Source: Bradyrhizobium sp. NAS80.1 (lineage in GTDB: Bacteria; Pseudomonadota; Alphaproteobacteria; Rhizobiales; Xanthobacteraceae). Taken from it: DNA of 64,000 nucleotides. Both the position numbers and the translations under genes were made by a program. Numbering within the stretch: the first letter of the stretch is position 1; each line of letters begins with the position of its first letter. The stretch is from assembly GCF_001908205.1 (NCBI RefSeq), contig NZ_LGHL01000005.1, forward strand, positions 20,939 through 84,938. The letters run 5' to 3'. Shown here one piece after another: positions 34,476-44,634 of the stretch. The notes under the pieces were generated by a model that was not told the origin of the DNA, searched no databases, and saw only the letters and a program-made list of their open reading frames with translations.

Positions 34476-36980
34476 ATGAAAATATCGGCGCTGTTACTTT
34501 CTACCGCTTTGGTGTGCGTGCTCGCCATTGTGCCGGCGGCCGCGCAACAGACCACAGGTACGCCGGGTTCGCCCGCCGCCACGACGACGATCGACGGCCG
34601 CTACCTCCCGCCGCCGCCACAGCCGTTCCAAGGTGAGATCAATCTCAACGCGGCGCAGTCGAAACCTGCGTGGCCCGCTCGAGTCGTGCCACCCAAGGGC
34701 GCGCCGAATATTGTCTTGATCCTGACTGACGATGTTGGCTTTGGAGCGCCGTCGACTTTCGGCGGTGTCATCCCGACGCCCACGCTTGACCGCATCGCTG
34801 CTAACGGGCTGCGCTACACGAACGTCCACACAACATCACTATGCTCACCAACGCGCGCGGCCCTCATCACAGGTCGCAACCATCACTCGGCCGGCTTCGG
34901 CGTGATCACGGAGCAGTCCACCGGTTTCCCCGGCTACGACAGCATCATCAAGAAGGATACTTCGACGATCGGCCGGATCCTTCAGGAAAACGGCTATCGC
35001 ACGTCGTGGTTTGGCAAGAACCACAACACGCCCGACTGGACCGCGAGCCAAGCCGGCCCGTTTGACCAGTGGCCGACCGGCATGGGCTTTGAATACTTCT
35101 ATGGCTTCGTTGGCGGCGACACCAGTCAGTGGCAGCCAAACTTGTTCCGCAACACCACAGCGATTTATCCCTATCTCGGGCATCCGGGCTGGAACCTGAC
35201 CACCGCGATGGCGGATGATGCCGTCCACTGGCTAACCCAGTTGAATGACATCAACCCGTCTTTGCCGTTCTTCCTCTATTACTGCCCCGGCGGCACGCAC
35301 GCGCCACACCAGCCGACACCGGAGTGGATCAAAAAAATCGGCGATATGCACCTGTTCGACAAGGGCTGGAACGCGCTGCGCGACGAGATTTTCGCCAACC
35401 AGAAGAAGCTCGGCGTGATCCCGCAGGACGCCAAGTTGACACCTTGGCCGGAGAATTTACTCAAGAAGTGGGACACGCTGACCGATGAGGACAAGAAGCT
35501 TTTCATCCGTCAAGCGGACGTCTACGGCGCCTATCTAGCTTACACTGACCATGAGATCGGCCGCGTCATCCAGGCCGTCGAAGATATGGGCAAGCTCGAT
35601 AACACGCTCATTATCTACATCAGCGGCGACAACGGCGCTTCTGCTGAGGGAACGCCCTTGGGCACACCGAGCGAGGTCATGGCGTTCAATGGTGTCGAGG
35701 TGCCCGTGGCCGACCAGATGAAATGGTACGACCTCTGGGGATCCGACCAGACCTATGCGCACATGGCGGTCGGTTGGACTTGGGCGTTTGACACCCCGTT
35801 TAAGTGGACGAAACAAATTCCATCCTTCTTTGGCGGCACACGCAACGGCATGGCGATCACCTGGCCGGGACAAATCACTGACAAGGGCGGCATCCGAAAT
35901 CAGTTCGGCCATGTGATCGACATCGTGCCGACGCTGCTGGAGGCGACCGGCATTCCCGCGCCGGTTATGGTCGACGGCATTGCGCAGAAGCCGATCGAGG
36001 GCGTGAGTATGGCTTACACGTTCGACAAGGCCAATGCCGACGCGCCCTCGCGGCATCACACGCAGTATTTCGAAATGATGGGCGTGCAGGGACTGTACAA
36101 TGACGGTTGGATGCTCAGCGCCGTTCCGCTTCGGGCACCATGGGAATTGGTAGGAAAGGCTGTCCTTGATCCCGCCAGCGCCTATAAGTTCGAGTTGTAC
36201 GACGTCCAGCACGATTGGACGCAATACACTGATGTTGCCGCCGCCAATGCTGGGAAGGTGCGCGAGATGACCGACCTGATGTTTGGCGAGTTTGCCAAGC
36301 ATCAGGTCCTGCCGCTGGATGCCTCCGCAGCAACGCGCTTGGTGGCTCCGCGACCCAACGCGGCGGCCGGTCGGCGTCTCTTCACCTACTCTGGCGAGAC
36401 CGTGACCGGCATTCCTCACGGGGACGCGCCAAACCTGCTCAACACATCCTATACCATCACTGCCGATATCGACGTCCCGCAGGGTGGCGCGGAGGGTGTG
36501 ATCCAAACCAATGGCGGGCGTTTCGGCGGCTATGGGCTGTATCTGTTGAAGGGCAAGCCCGTATTCGTCTGGAACCTGCTTGACCTCAAACGGATCCGCT
36601 GGGAGAGCCCGGACGCTCTGTCGCCCGGCAAGCACACCATCGAGTTCGATTTCAAGTATGATGGTCTGGGTTTTGCGACGCTTGCGTTCAACGACATGAG
36701 CGGGCTCGGGCGCAGTGGCACAGGCGCACTCAAGGTCGACGGCAAAGTGGTGGCGACGCAGACCATGGATCGGACGGTGCCTATTATCCTGCAATGGGAT
36801 GAGACCTTTGACATCGGGGCAGACACCGGCACGCCGGTGGATGATCGCGACTACCAGGTCCCGTTTGCGTTCACCGGCAGGATCGACAAGCTGACCGTCG
36901 CGCTCGATGAGCCGAAGCTCACGGCCGACGATGTGAGTAAATTGGAGGCCGCCTATCGCGCCGCGCAGGACGCAAGGTAG
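34476..36980 (+). CDS. Arylsulfatase, type I, exported
   Basis: An 834-residue sulfatase with a signal peptide (ALLLSTALVCVLAIVPAAAQ). The metal Asp pair is in NIVLILTDDVGFG, and the formylglycine site CSPTRAALITGR follows the C-x-P-x-R rule, so the Cys must be converted by a formylglycine-generating enzyme. Further motifs are GKNHNTPDW and IYISGDNGAS. About 200 residues after the catalytic domain form a beta-rich C-terminal part typical of the large arylsulfatase subgroup. The ATG at 34476 has AAGGGAG six bases upstream. It would release sulfate from aryl or alkyl sulfate esters in the periplasm. Confidence 0.92.
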   Translation: MKISALLLSTALVCVLAIVPAAAQQTTGTPGSPAATTTIDGRYLPPPPQPFQGEINLNAAQSKPAWPARVVPPKGAPNIVLILTDDVGFGAPSTFGGVIPTPTLDRIAANGLRYTNVHTTSLCSPTRAALITGRNHHSAGFGVITEQSTGFPGYDSIIKKDTSTIGRILQENGYRTSWFGKNHNTPDWTASQAGPFDQWPTGMGFEYFYGFVGGDTSQWQPNLFRNTTAIYPYLGHPGWNLTTAMADDAVHWLTQLNDINPSLPFFLYYCPGGTHAPHQPTPEWIKKIGDMHLFDKGWNALRDEIFANQKKLGVIPQDAKLTPWPENLLKKWDTLTDEDKKLFIRQADVYGAYLAYTDHEIGRVIQAVEDMGKLDNTLIIYISGDNGASAEGTPLGTPSEVMAFNGVEVPVADQMKWYDLWGSDQTYAHMAVGWTWAFDTPFKWTKQIPSFFGGTRNGMAITWPGQITDKGGIRNQFGHVIDIVPTLLEATGIPAPVMVDGIAQKPIEGVSMAYTFDKANADAPSRHHTQYFEMMGVQGLYNDGWMLSAVPLRAPWELVGKAVLDPASAYKFELYDVQHDWTQYTDVAAANAGKVREMTDLMFGEFAKHQVLPLDASAATRLVAPRPNAAAGRRLFTYSGETVTGIPHGDAPNLLNTSYTITADIDVPQGGAEGVIQTNGGRFGGYGLYLLKGKPVFVWNLLDLKRIRWESPDALSPGKHTIEFDFKYDGLGFATLAFNDMSGLGRSGTGALKVDGKVVATQTMDRTVPIILQWDETFDIGADTGTPVDDRDYQVPFAFTGRIDKLTVALDEPKLTADDVSKLEAAYRAAQDAR

Positions 36981-37163
36981 CTGCGGTCGGTTTTCGGATG
37001 ACGCGCGATCGCTTCAAATGCACTTTCGGGCCTGAAACGCACACGATGCTTTGAAGAACCCAGACAGCCCGTTGAAATCGCAGCAAATGCGATTGGCCTC
37101 CGAGTGCGCCGAAGAATGGGCATGATCGGAAGAGCGCTTCACACCCTTCCGGATCATGCCTCA

Positions 37164-37988
37164 CTAACGCTGCGAGAGACGTCTTCCAAATTCATTCGTA
37201 ACCCCCCGACTGAACCGCAGCGGGGGAAAGCCGGTCATGCGCTTGAACTCCTTCGTGAAATGGGATTGGTCGTGGTAGGAGTCGTAAATCTCCTGCGCGA
37301 ACGTATCGTACGGCCGCCTCTGCGCCCAAATTTGATAGAACTTTTGAAAGCGGAAGATCTCGGCGATGGTCTTGGGGGGCACGCCGACGTGATGCCTGAA
37401 AAGCAGGTCCAGGTAACGCCGCGAGTAGCCTGTGCTTTGTTCCAGATCGGCGATCGCTGTCCTTCCGCCACTGGCTCTGAGCGCGGCTACGCAATAGTCG
37501 ACGACGGAGTTCTGCTTTTTGCTTCCCTGCAAGCGCCGGAGCAACTGCGCTTGGATGAAACCGACTTTTTGATCGACGCTTTTCAAGCCGTGTACTTGGT
37601 CGATGACTTGCTGTCCCCATTTGCCGAGCAACGTGTCGACAGCCAGATGGCGGTTCGTTGTTTCTGCCATCGGCACGCCAAAGATTGGAAAGGCGCCGCA
37701 CGGGTGAAAGTCGATGCCGACCAGACCAGTTTTTTTGGGCTGGGTGCGCAGGAAGGCAGGGCCATCTCTAACGCCCACGAAATAGACTCCTTTCTCGCGG
37801 CCTTCCTCGACCTGTCCGTTCGCAGTCGAGATCATCGAATTTTCGTACGGGATTATAAGCCGCGAGCAACCGTTGGGGACTGATACAGTCGTGTCGTCTG
37901 GCGGCAGGCCAAAGTCGCTCTCGAATACCCACACGGCTTCGACGTGTGCACTGAGCTCGGGTCTTGGTCTGGCGAACACAACCTTCAT
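37164..37988 (-). CDS. AraC-family transcriptional regulator
   Basis: A 274-residue regulator. The N-terminal half is a DUF6597-like sensor (ELSAHVEAVWVFESDFG; VGIDFHPCGAFPIFG). The C-terminal AraC domain shows a first helix-turn-helix (ADLEQSTGYSRRYLDLLFRH) and the second signature YDSYHDQSHFTKEFKRMTG. It lies convergent to the arylsulfatase gene and divergent from the molybdenum hydroxylase operon, so the latter is its likely target. The ATG at 37988 starts the conserved part. Confidence 0.88.
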   Translation of the reverse strand: MKVVFARPRPELSAHVEAVWVFESDFGLPPDDTTVSVPNGCSRLIIPYENSMISTANGQVEEGREKGVYFVGVRDGPAFLRTQPKKTGLVGIDFHPCGAFPIFGVPMAETTNRHLAVDTLLGKWGQQVIDQVHGLKSVDQKVGFIQAQLLRRLQGSKKQNSVVDYCVAALRASGGRTAIADLEQSTGYSRRYLDLLFRHHVGVPPKTIAEIFRFQKFYQIWAQRRPYDTFAQEIYDSYHDQSHFTKEFKRMTGFPPLRFSRGVTNEFGRRLSQR

Positions 37989-38499
37989 ATGAGCAACCTG
38001 TCGAACTCCTGCCGCTTCATCAGGAGTTAACACGAATGTTGCGCCTCTATTCCGCCAGACTTCCTTCGGCGCAACTCCCTGGTCTCAAGTTGCTTCTCGC
38101 GGCTGTGCCCAATCGCCGCAAGCGGAGTGTCCGACTCCAAACACGCTTGGATGTCTGGTGGTCATCTCGATATGTCACGCACAATGACGCAATTTCTAGC
38201 TGTTCTTCTAGCTCGGCGAGCAACCCTTCGGCGGACTTGCCGGCCGGAGGCTTGAACACCGCATTCAGCGTGATAGGGAGCCGAATGCGGAGCCCCGTCA
38301 AGTCAAGAAAGCAGCGCGTTCGCCCTCATCCGATCCTGGCCGCACAGAATTTCTCATTTTTACAATACGTCGCCGCTTGGACTTGCGAAGTTTGGGCCTG
38401 CTCAGGCGACGTCCTGCCTCGCAGAGCACGCGTCTTGGGCGCCGTTTGGGCGGAAGTCGCGCCAGGGCATCGCGCGGGCATGGGTCAGGAAAGTGTGCA
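37989..38499. other. Intergenic region upstream of the molybdenum hydroxylase operon
   Basis: About 500 bases between divergent genes. Frames here are weak: a minus-strand frame at 38047-38301 has no ribosome site or family resemblance. The region probably carries the promoters of araC and the hydroxylase operon, but I see no convincing operator. Confidence 0.4.
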
Positions 38500-40720
38500 A
38501 TGACGCATGAGGAACGCAGAGCGCGAGCTCCTGCCTTCATCGCGAGTTCGCGGGCGAAACACGAAATCTCCCGGCGCGGCTTTCTTGCTGGTAGCATTGC
38601 CGTGCTGACGTCGGGCTCGGCTCTCGCGCAAGGCAGGAATGGCGTGACAAGCCGGCTCAATGCCTGGCTTCGAATTGCGGCCGACGACACGGTGACGCTG
38701 ACCGTGTCGCAATCCGAAATGGGCCAGGGCATTTCGACCACCCTTCCAGTCGTTCTTGCCGACGAGCTTGGGGCCGACTGGTCGCGTGTTCGTTTCGAGA
38801 CCGCTGATTTCGATCCGGCGTACCGGCATCCACAATGCAAATGGATGTTCACTGGCAACAGCGAGTCGGTCTCGACCTTCTATCCGATCATGCGCACGAT
38901 GGGTGCGGCTGCCCGCCAAATGCTAACGAGTGCAGCCGCCATGCGCCTAGGCGTCGAGGAGACCACGCTGCGCGTCGACAACGGACGCATCCATCACGAC
39001 CCCAGCGGCCGCTCAGTCTCGTTCGGTCAAGTCGCCGCGGAAGCCGCCAAGCTGCCAGCTCCCGAGGCCCCGACACTCAAATCGCGGGGCGCACTGAAGA
39101 TGATCGGCAAGCCGCAGCAGCGCATCGACATTCCGTTAAAGGTCGACGGCTCGGCGGTGTTTGGCATTGACGTGAAGGTTCCGGGCATGGCGATCGCCGC
39201 AATCCGCCGGGCACCATCGCAGGGTGGCGTGCTCCTGAGCTATGACGCCGCCGCGATCAAAGCCAAACCCGGCGTCATCGCCGTCGTTGAAATCCGTTCG
39301 GGCCTTGCTGTGGTGGCGGCGCATTATTGGCAGGCGAGGCGCGCGCTCGATGGCGCGCTGCTGCAGTTTGGTCCGGGTCCGCTCGAGGACTATTCGACGG
39401 AAGTCCAGCGACAGCACTATACCGACTTGCTCAGGACGGCGCCGTTCGAGGTGAAGAAGAAGACGGGCAATGCCGAGGGCGTGTTGGCGGCGGCCGGCAT
39501 CGTTCGCGAGGCGACGTTCGAGATCCCGGCGCGGGCCCATGCGACCATGGAGCCGATGAACTGCACGGCCCATGTAACCGATGATCGCTGCGAACTGTGG
39601 ATCCCCGCGCAAGGCATCGAGATGATTCACACCGTCGCAAAGCAGACGACGGGCCTGCGCGACGATCAAATCATCATGCACCGCACGCTGCTCGGAGGTG
39701 GCTTCGGCAGGAGGCTGCTGGCGGACTTCGCGCGCGACGCGATCATCGTTTCCAGGGCCGTAGGCCGGCCGGTAAAGGTCATCTGGAGCCGCGAGGAGGA
39801 CATGCGTTATGACGCCTATCGCCCGCCAATGACGCATCAGATTCGTGCGTCGCTGGGCGGCGGTGGACAGCCGGAGGCGATGACCCATCGCGTGGTCTCC
39901 CCGTCGCATATGCTCTACATCCTGCCGCGCCCGGAAACCGTAACCGACTGGACACGCCCCATGATGGCGCCCGCGGCCTATGACCAAATGGCCGTTGAGG
40001 GACTCCTCGATCCTCCATATTCGTTGCCGAACTACAGGGTTGAGCAATATCGGGTCGAGACGCCGCTGTCGGTCTCGGTATGGCGGACCACCGGCCATGG
40101 GCCGAACCATTTCGTGCTCGAAGGCTTCATTGACGAATTGGCTCATGCGGCGCAGCAGGATCCGCTCGCCTACCGACTGACATTGGCGACGGCAGACAAG
40201 CGGGCACTGGCGGTGCTCACGGCGGTTGCACAGATGTCCGATTGGACCAGCACGCCGCCGGCCGGGCGTGCGCGCGGCATCGCGCTTGCAAAAGCCTTCA
40301 ACGGGTACATCGCGCAAGCCGTTGAACTCTCGGTCTCCAACAAGGAGATCGCGGTCCATGACGTATGGAGCGCGGTCGATGTCGGCGAAACGCTCGATCC
40401 CGGCATTGCCGCCTCGAACATCGAAGGCGGCGTGGTCTTGGGCCTTTCGGGGTTGCGGACCGAAGTGACCTTCGCCAATGGCGAGGTGCAAGAGACCAAT
40501 TTCGATGGCTTCGAGCCGGTGCATCTCTGGGAGACGCCACGTATCAAAACGCAGTTCGTTGAAAGTGGCGCGAAGCCGAGCGGCACCGGCGAACTGGGGG
40601 GCGGTCCCGACCCATGCCGCAGTCTGCAATGCCATTTTCGCCGCCACCGGCGAGCGCATCCGCGCACTCCCGATTTCTCGGAGCGGGTATCGATTTGCCC
40701 CAAGCGGAACAGCGTCATGA
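38500..40720 (+). pseudogene. Xanthine-dehydrogenase-family molybdopterin subunit, frameshifted near the 3' end
   Basis: The large subunit of a periplasmic molybdenum hydroxylase, close in design to isoquinoline 1-oxidoreductase beta. A twin-arginine signal ([20 protein letters not shown]) is followed by [29 protein letters not shown] and [19 protein letters not shown]. The reading frame breaks at G6 (40596-40601). Removing one G restores [20 protein letters not shown] and a stop at 40718-40720 that overlaps the next ATG; the corrected gene has exactly 740 codons. As given, the frame instead runs through into the 2Fe-2S gene as one long fused reading frame. AGGAAAG supports the start at 38500. 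Confidence 0.85.
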
Positions 40721-41169
40721 CACGCTTCAAATTGAACGGTCGTTCGGTAACGATCGACGCTGAGCCGGACACGCCGCTGCTTTGGGTGCTGCGCGACGAG
40801 CTCGGCCTTACGGGCACCAAATATGGTTGTGGAATAGCGGCTTGCGGCGCGTGCACGGTCCACGTCGAGGGCAAGCCAGTCCGCTCCTGCTCCTTGCCGC
40901 AAAGTGCGGCGGAAGGGAAGAGCGTCGTCACGATCGAGGGCCTCTCAAAGGACCGATCGCATCCACTGCAGCGTGCCTGGATCGACGAACAGGTCCCACA
41001 ATGCGGCTACTGTCAGTCCGGCATGCTGATGGCAGCAGCCGCACTTCTGGAGGTCAAGCCGCATCCTTCGGATCAAGACATCGATGCCGCGATCACGAAC
41101 ATCTGCCGCTGTGGAACCTACGTCCGGATACGAAGAGCGATCCATAGGGCTGCCGGGAGCGCGAAATGA
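40717..41169 (+). CDS. 2Fe-2S subunit of the molybdenum hydroxylase
   Basis: A 150-residue iron-sulfur subunit. The plant-type cluster is seen as [18 protein letters not shown] with a later Cys in VRSCSLP. The second, all-helical cluster is [12 protein letters not shown] with [13 protein letters not shown]. It passes electrons from the molybdenum cofactor toward the cytochrome. Its ATG overlaps the proper stop of the large subunit (ATGA, 40717-40720), and its own stop overlaps the cytochrome ATG (41166-41169), so the three are a coupled operon. Confidence 0.92.
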   Translation: MTRFKLNGRSVTIDAEPDTPLLWVLRDELGLTGTKYGCGIAACGACTVHVEGKPVRSCSLPQSAAEGKSVVTIEGLSKDRSHPLQRAWIDEQVPQCGYCQSGMLMAAAALLEVKPHPSDQDIDAAITNICRCGTYVRIRRAIHRAAGSAK

Positions 41170-41759
41170 AGGTGCATACCGCTTTCGCCTTCTCGGCCGT
41201 TGCTGGTTTGGCTGCGCTAACAATGGTTGGCCTTTTTCCGCAGCGTTCGGCAGCGCAGCCCGCCGCGCAGGAGGCGGAATCGCGTGCTGCCTTCGCGGTC
41301 GTGGCTACGGTCATCGGCAGCCCACGCTGCCAAGGTTGTCATACCCAAAGTGAGTTTCCGCGGCAGGGCGATGACCAACATCGTCACCTATTCAACGTCA
41401 TGCGTGGGCCGGATGACGGGGGCGCGCTCGGACTTCCCTGTACGACATGTCACGGGCAGGCCAACAACGCCGCCAGCGGTGTCCCTGGAGCCGACGAAGC
41501 CTGGCGCCTCGCGCCGATCAGCATGGGATGGGAGGGGCTGACCACGGCTGATATCTGTCGTCATCTCAAGGATCCCGTGCACAACGGCCGCCGCATCGGT
41601 GAGCAGGTTGTCGATCATTTGAGGACGGGTCTTGTGAAGTGGGCGTGGTCGCCTGGAACGGACGCCCATGGTCGCGCACGGACGACTCCGAGCGTGCCTT
41701 ATTTCGACTTCATAGCAGCGGCGGAAATGTGGGTACAAACAGGTGAGGCCTGTCCGTGA
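41166..41759 (+). CDS. Diheme cytochrome c-type protein of the hydroxylase operon
   Basis: A 197-residue exported protein with a signal peptide ([17 protein letters not shown]) and two heme-binding motifs, CQGCH and CTTCH, spaced about 50 residues apart. It is the likely electron acceptor that links the periplasmic hydroxylase to the respiratory chain. It is translationally coupled to the 2Fe-2S gene by an ATGA overlap. Confidence 0.85.
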   Translation: MKVHTAFAFSAVAGLAALTMVGLFPQRSAAQPAAQEAESRAAFAVVATVIGSPRCQGCHTQSEFPRQGDDQHRHLFNVMRGPDDGGALGLPCTTCHGQANNAASGVPGADEAWRLAPISMGWEGLTTADICRHLKDPVHNGRRIGEQVVDHLRTGLVKWAWSPGTDAHGRARTTPSVPYFDFIAAAEMWVQTGEACP

Positions 41760-41898
41760 CCTGCGGATTGAGAGTTTCGGTCGGCGCAATGGGTTGGAGC
41801 GAAGCGCTTATGCCGTTGCACGATGACGCCCAGGTATCCCTGGACAAGTCTACCCCTTGAAAAATCTATCCCTGGAAAGGTCGGCAGAGGATCCTCCG

Positions 41899-42675
41899 AT
41901 GCACACAAAGGCCAGCGTCCAATCCGTCGCCGACACAGCTCGCGGGATCGTTCTCGCTACCGTTGAAATCGCAGCACGGCCTGAACACGTATTTCGAGCA
42001 CTTACTGAGCCCGATCAGGTCGTTCGATGGTGGGGCTCGGATGAAGCCTACCGCATGACCAACTGGGAAATGGATATCGGTGTCGGTGGTCACTGGCGAT
42101 CGGAAGGACGAAATGCGGACGGAACCTCGTTTCGCGCCTCGGGTAAATTGCGGAGGGTCGACCGCCCAACGGCCCTGTCCATGAGCTGGATGTCGGATTG
42201 GGACGGAGGTCAAGCCAGCGTAGTGCATTATGCGCTCGAAGGAACGACGCGTACGACGAGACTTACTTTATGTCACGAGGAGCTCGTAGACCGTCCAGAC
42301 GCCTGCCGAGCATATGCTGAGGGCTGGAGGCTCGTGCTTGGTTGGCTGCAACAATATCTCGCGCCTCAATCGACTGAAGCGTTCTTTCTCCTTCGTCTCA
42401 ATCCGCCCAGGCCGAACTTTTCGGAAGACATGTCCTCGGAAGAGGTGGCGCTTATGAAACTGCACTTCGGCTATTGGGCGACGCTCCTGCAAGCGGGAAC
42501 TGCCATCGCCTACGGGCCGGTAGCGGATCCCGGCGGCACTTGGGGCGTCGCGATTGTTCGCGCTGCCGAGATGGACGCCGCATGGGTACTTACGGACCAG
42601 GATCCGGTCATACGATCGGGAAGGGGGTTTCGATACGAGATTTTCGCAATGCCCCAATTGATGCGGGGCGAATGA
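41899..42675 (+). CDS. SRPBCC (AHSA1)-YCII fusion protein
   Basis: A 258-residue two-domain protein. The first 150 residues are an AHSA1-type START domain (VEIAARPEHVFRALTEPDQV; GGHWRSEGRNADGTSFRASG). The C-terminal 90 residues resemble YCII domains (FGYWATLLQAGTAIAYGPVA; FRYEIFAMPQL). GAGGA nine bases upstream supports the ATG at 41899. Function unknown; both domain types bind small hydrophobic or aromatic molecules. It follows the cytochrome gene by 139 bases, possibly in the same unit. Confidence 0.78.
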   Translation: MHTKASVQSVADTARGIVLATVEIAARPEHVFRALTEPDQVVRWWGSDEAYRMTNWEMDIGVGGHWRSEGRNADGTSFRASGKLRRVDRPTALSMSWMSDWDGGQASVVHYALEGTTRTTRLTLCHEELVDRPDACRAYAEGWRLVLGWLQQYLAPQSTEAFFLLRLNPPRPNFSEDMSSEEVALMKLHFGYWATLLQAGTAIAYGPVADPGGTWGVAIVRAAEMDAAWVLTDQDPVIRSGRGFRYEIFAMPQLMRGE

Positions 42676-42764
42676 CTTGTTCGACCCAGGTCCCCACGCA
42701 ATTCCAGAGAGAGTTGTCACACACGGTCAGAAGACCAACGCATGACGAACAGAGGAGCATCCTA

Positions 42765-43547
42765 ATGGGCGAGAAGCTTGGCCACGAAGACGTCAATCCA
42801 GTCGACCCGCGTCAGCCAAAACGGATTGCGATTGTCATCTCGAACGCAGCGATATCCGGCAACACAGGATGGCCGGTTGGCTTCTGGTGGAGCGAGCTCA
42901 CCCACACCTTTCACATGTTCATCGAGCGCGGCTACGAGGTTGAGGTGTTCAGCCCGAAGGGCGGACGCTGCGAGGCCGACCCAATGAGCGATCCACGGGA
43001 CGAGAGCCGTTGGTCCGCGGGCGATTTGATATCGATGGGCTTCATCCACACGCCCGAATATGTGCGGCTCGTTGAGGAGACACGCCCCGCGCGGGAGATC
43101 GAGCTGGACAAGTTCGACGCAATTGTCGTGGCCGGCGGCCAGGGCCCGATGTTCACCTTCGAGCAGGCGAAGGACCTGCAGGACAAGTTTGTCGCGTTCT
43201 ACGAAGCCGGCAAAGTGACGGCGGCGCTCTGCCACGGTACAGCGCTGTTGCGCTTCGCCAATCTGAAAGATGGAAAGCCACTTGTTCGCGGCAAGATATT
43301 CACGGGGTTCTCCAATATGGAGGAAGATGACGCCGATGCGAAAACCTGGCAGATGGGCGCGCTGCCGCGCGGCGAGCACATCATGCCGTGGCGCATCGAG
43401 GACGAGGTCAAGAAGCTCGGCGGAATCTATACGCAGGGCGGTCTGTGGCGGAGCTATGCGGTCCGCGATGGCAACCTGATCACCGGTCAGCAGCAATTCT
43501 CCGGGCGCGAGGTCGGCAGGTTGGTCATCGAGGCGCTAGGCGGATAG
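42765..43547 (+). CDS. DJ-1/PfpI family (class I glutamine amidotransferase-like) protein
   Basis: A 260-residue protein with the DJ-1/PfpI fold. The nucleophile Cys is in VTAALCHGTALLRFAN, the expected elbow, and the family strand FDAIVVAGGQGPMF precedes it. Members act as glyoxalases, chaperones or hydrolases; the sequence does not decide which. GAGGAG upstream supports the ATG at 42765. It may be cotranscribed with the fusion-protein gene, 89 bases upstream. Confidence 0.83.
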   Translation: MGEKLGHEDVNPVDPRQPKRIAIVISNAAISGNTGWPVGFWWSELTHTFHMFIERGYEVEVFSPKGGRCEADPMSDPRDESRWSAGDLISMGFIHTPEYVRLVEETRPAREIELDKFDAIVVAGGQGPMFTFEQAKDLQDKFVAFYEAGKVTAALCHGTALLRFANLKDGKPLVRGKIFTGFSNMEEDDADAKTWQMGALPRGEHIMPWRIEDEVKKLGGIYTQGGLWRSYAVRDGNLITGQQQFSGREVGRLVIEALGG

Positions 43548-43700
43548 GCGAAATCTGGGCCGGGCGCCCGGATAAGCGGGGAGGAGCGCACCTCTCGCCC
43601 CGTCCGAGTAAGCCATTGAAACTGCTAATATCTTCTCCACCCTCCGAGCGCGTCACCTTCAAATCTCATGCGTGGAAGCAAGCGGCCCCCCGCGGGGCGT

Positions 43701-43958
43701 TCAGCCGTATTCCTCGCCGATCCCGTATTCCTTGTAGATCTCAAGCGGGTCCGTATCCGGAAACAGGCGGCATTTGGCCTGGGCGAGGTGCAGCCTCACC
43801 GCGGCCGGCTCCTTGCCGTTCGCGAGCATTTTGCGGATATCGTCCATATGCGCGTTCGGCCGGTGCTTGGGTTCGAGCTGCTCGAGCGCGACGAGCGCGG
43901 TCGCGAGGGCCTCGGTGAGAACCCAGTCGTCGTGGCCCGTGATTCCTTTTCTCGGCAT
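43701..43958 (-). CDS. Small cytoplasmic protein of unknown function
   Basis: An 85-residue acidic protein, MPRKGITGHDDWVLTEALAT onward, ending DPLEIYKEYGIGEEYG. It appears helical and has no membrane segment. The start could be the ATG at 43958 or one at 43973; TGGGGT lies upstream of the former. I recognise no family. It marks the return to core-like coding density after the accessory region. Confidence 0.55.
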   Translation of the reverse strand: MPRKGITGHDDWVLTEALATALVALEQLEPKHRPNAHMDDIRKMLANGKEPAAVRLHLAQAKCRLFPDTDPLEIYKEYGIGEEYG

Positions 43959-44250
43959 CGGCAGACCCCACATGCGGTGGCTGTGTCAGTTTACCGTAGC
44001 TTGCGCCGAATCTCCATCGAGCTGCGGCAACCTCGCGTTAAACTTGGAACAAGCCGGCAGCTGTACTCCCGCTTGCGTTGGGGCCGCGCGTGGCTGAAAG
44101 CCGTCCAGCGGGCAGGCGATCGTAATCCTTGTTGAAACAAAGTTGGCGTAGACGGACCTGTGCGGGCATGCAGGCCGGCTGTTCCGGCCTGCAACCCATA
44201 CCCCTGAATTCTAAAAAGCCACGGTCGTACCGATCAAGGCTGGAGCCAGC

Positions 44251-44625
44251 ATGGTCCTTCTTAGCTTCGTCTACCGCTTCGTCACCAATTTCGCGTTCCT
44301 GGCGGTGGTCTATTTCAGCCTCAACTTCATGGAGAAGTATCCGAACCGGGCAATCCTGGCGATACTGGTGCTGGTCTATACCGGTATGCGCGCGGCCTCG
44401 ACGTTGCGCGCGTTCTACTTCTTCCAGAAGATCGAAAAGCTGGAAGCCGAGGCGAAGCGCCTTCAGGCTCCAATCAATGACGGCTCAGGCGGAACCCCGG
44501 CGCGCAAGCAGATCGTGACCGACGTTGCGCGGCTGCGCCGCGACGGCGAGCTCAAGTCCTATATGGACCTGTTCTTCCTGGCACTGATCGTGCTGCTCTG
44601 CGTCGCCAACATCATACGGCAGTAA
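44251..44625 (+). CDS. Small membrane protein of unknown function
   Basis: A 124-residue protein with two hydrophobic helices near the N-terminus (VYRFVTNFAFLAVVYFSLNF and ILAILVLVYTGMRAAS), a charged helical middle and a C-terminal helix (LFFLALIVLLCVANII). It ends nine bases before the convergent deacetylase stop. Function unknown. Confidence 0.7.
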   Translation: MVLLSFVYRFVTNFAFLAVVYFSLNFMEKYPNRAILAILVLVYTGMRAASTLRAFYFFQKIEKLEAEAKRLQAPINDGSGGTPARKQIVTDVARLRRDGELKSYMDLFFLALIVLLCVANIIRQ

Positions 44626-44634
44626 GCGCCTTAC

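Noticed and set aside
38047..38301. Minus-strand 84-codon frame between araC and the hydroxylase operon
   Set aside because: No ribosome site, no family resemblance, and it lies where promoters are expected.
39136..40902. A 588-codon minus-strand open frame
   Set aside because: It is antisense to the molybdenum hydroxylase gene, which has strong conserved motifs.
30438..43600. Search by eye for a direct repeat of the tRNA-Leu 3' end as an att site
   Set aside because: No second copy of the tRNA 3' sequence was seen within the accessory region, so I do not claim an att pair.
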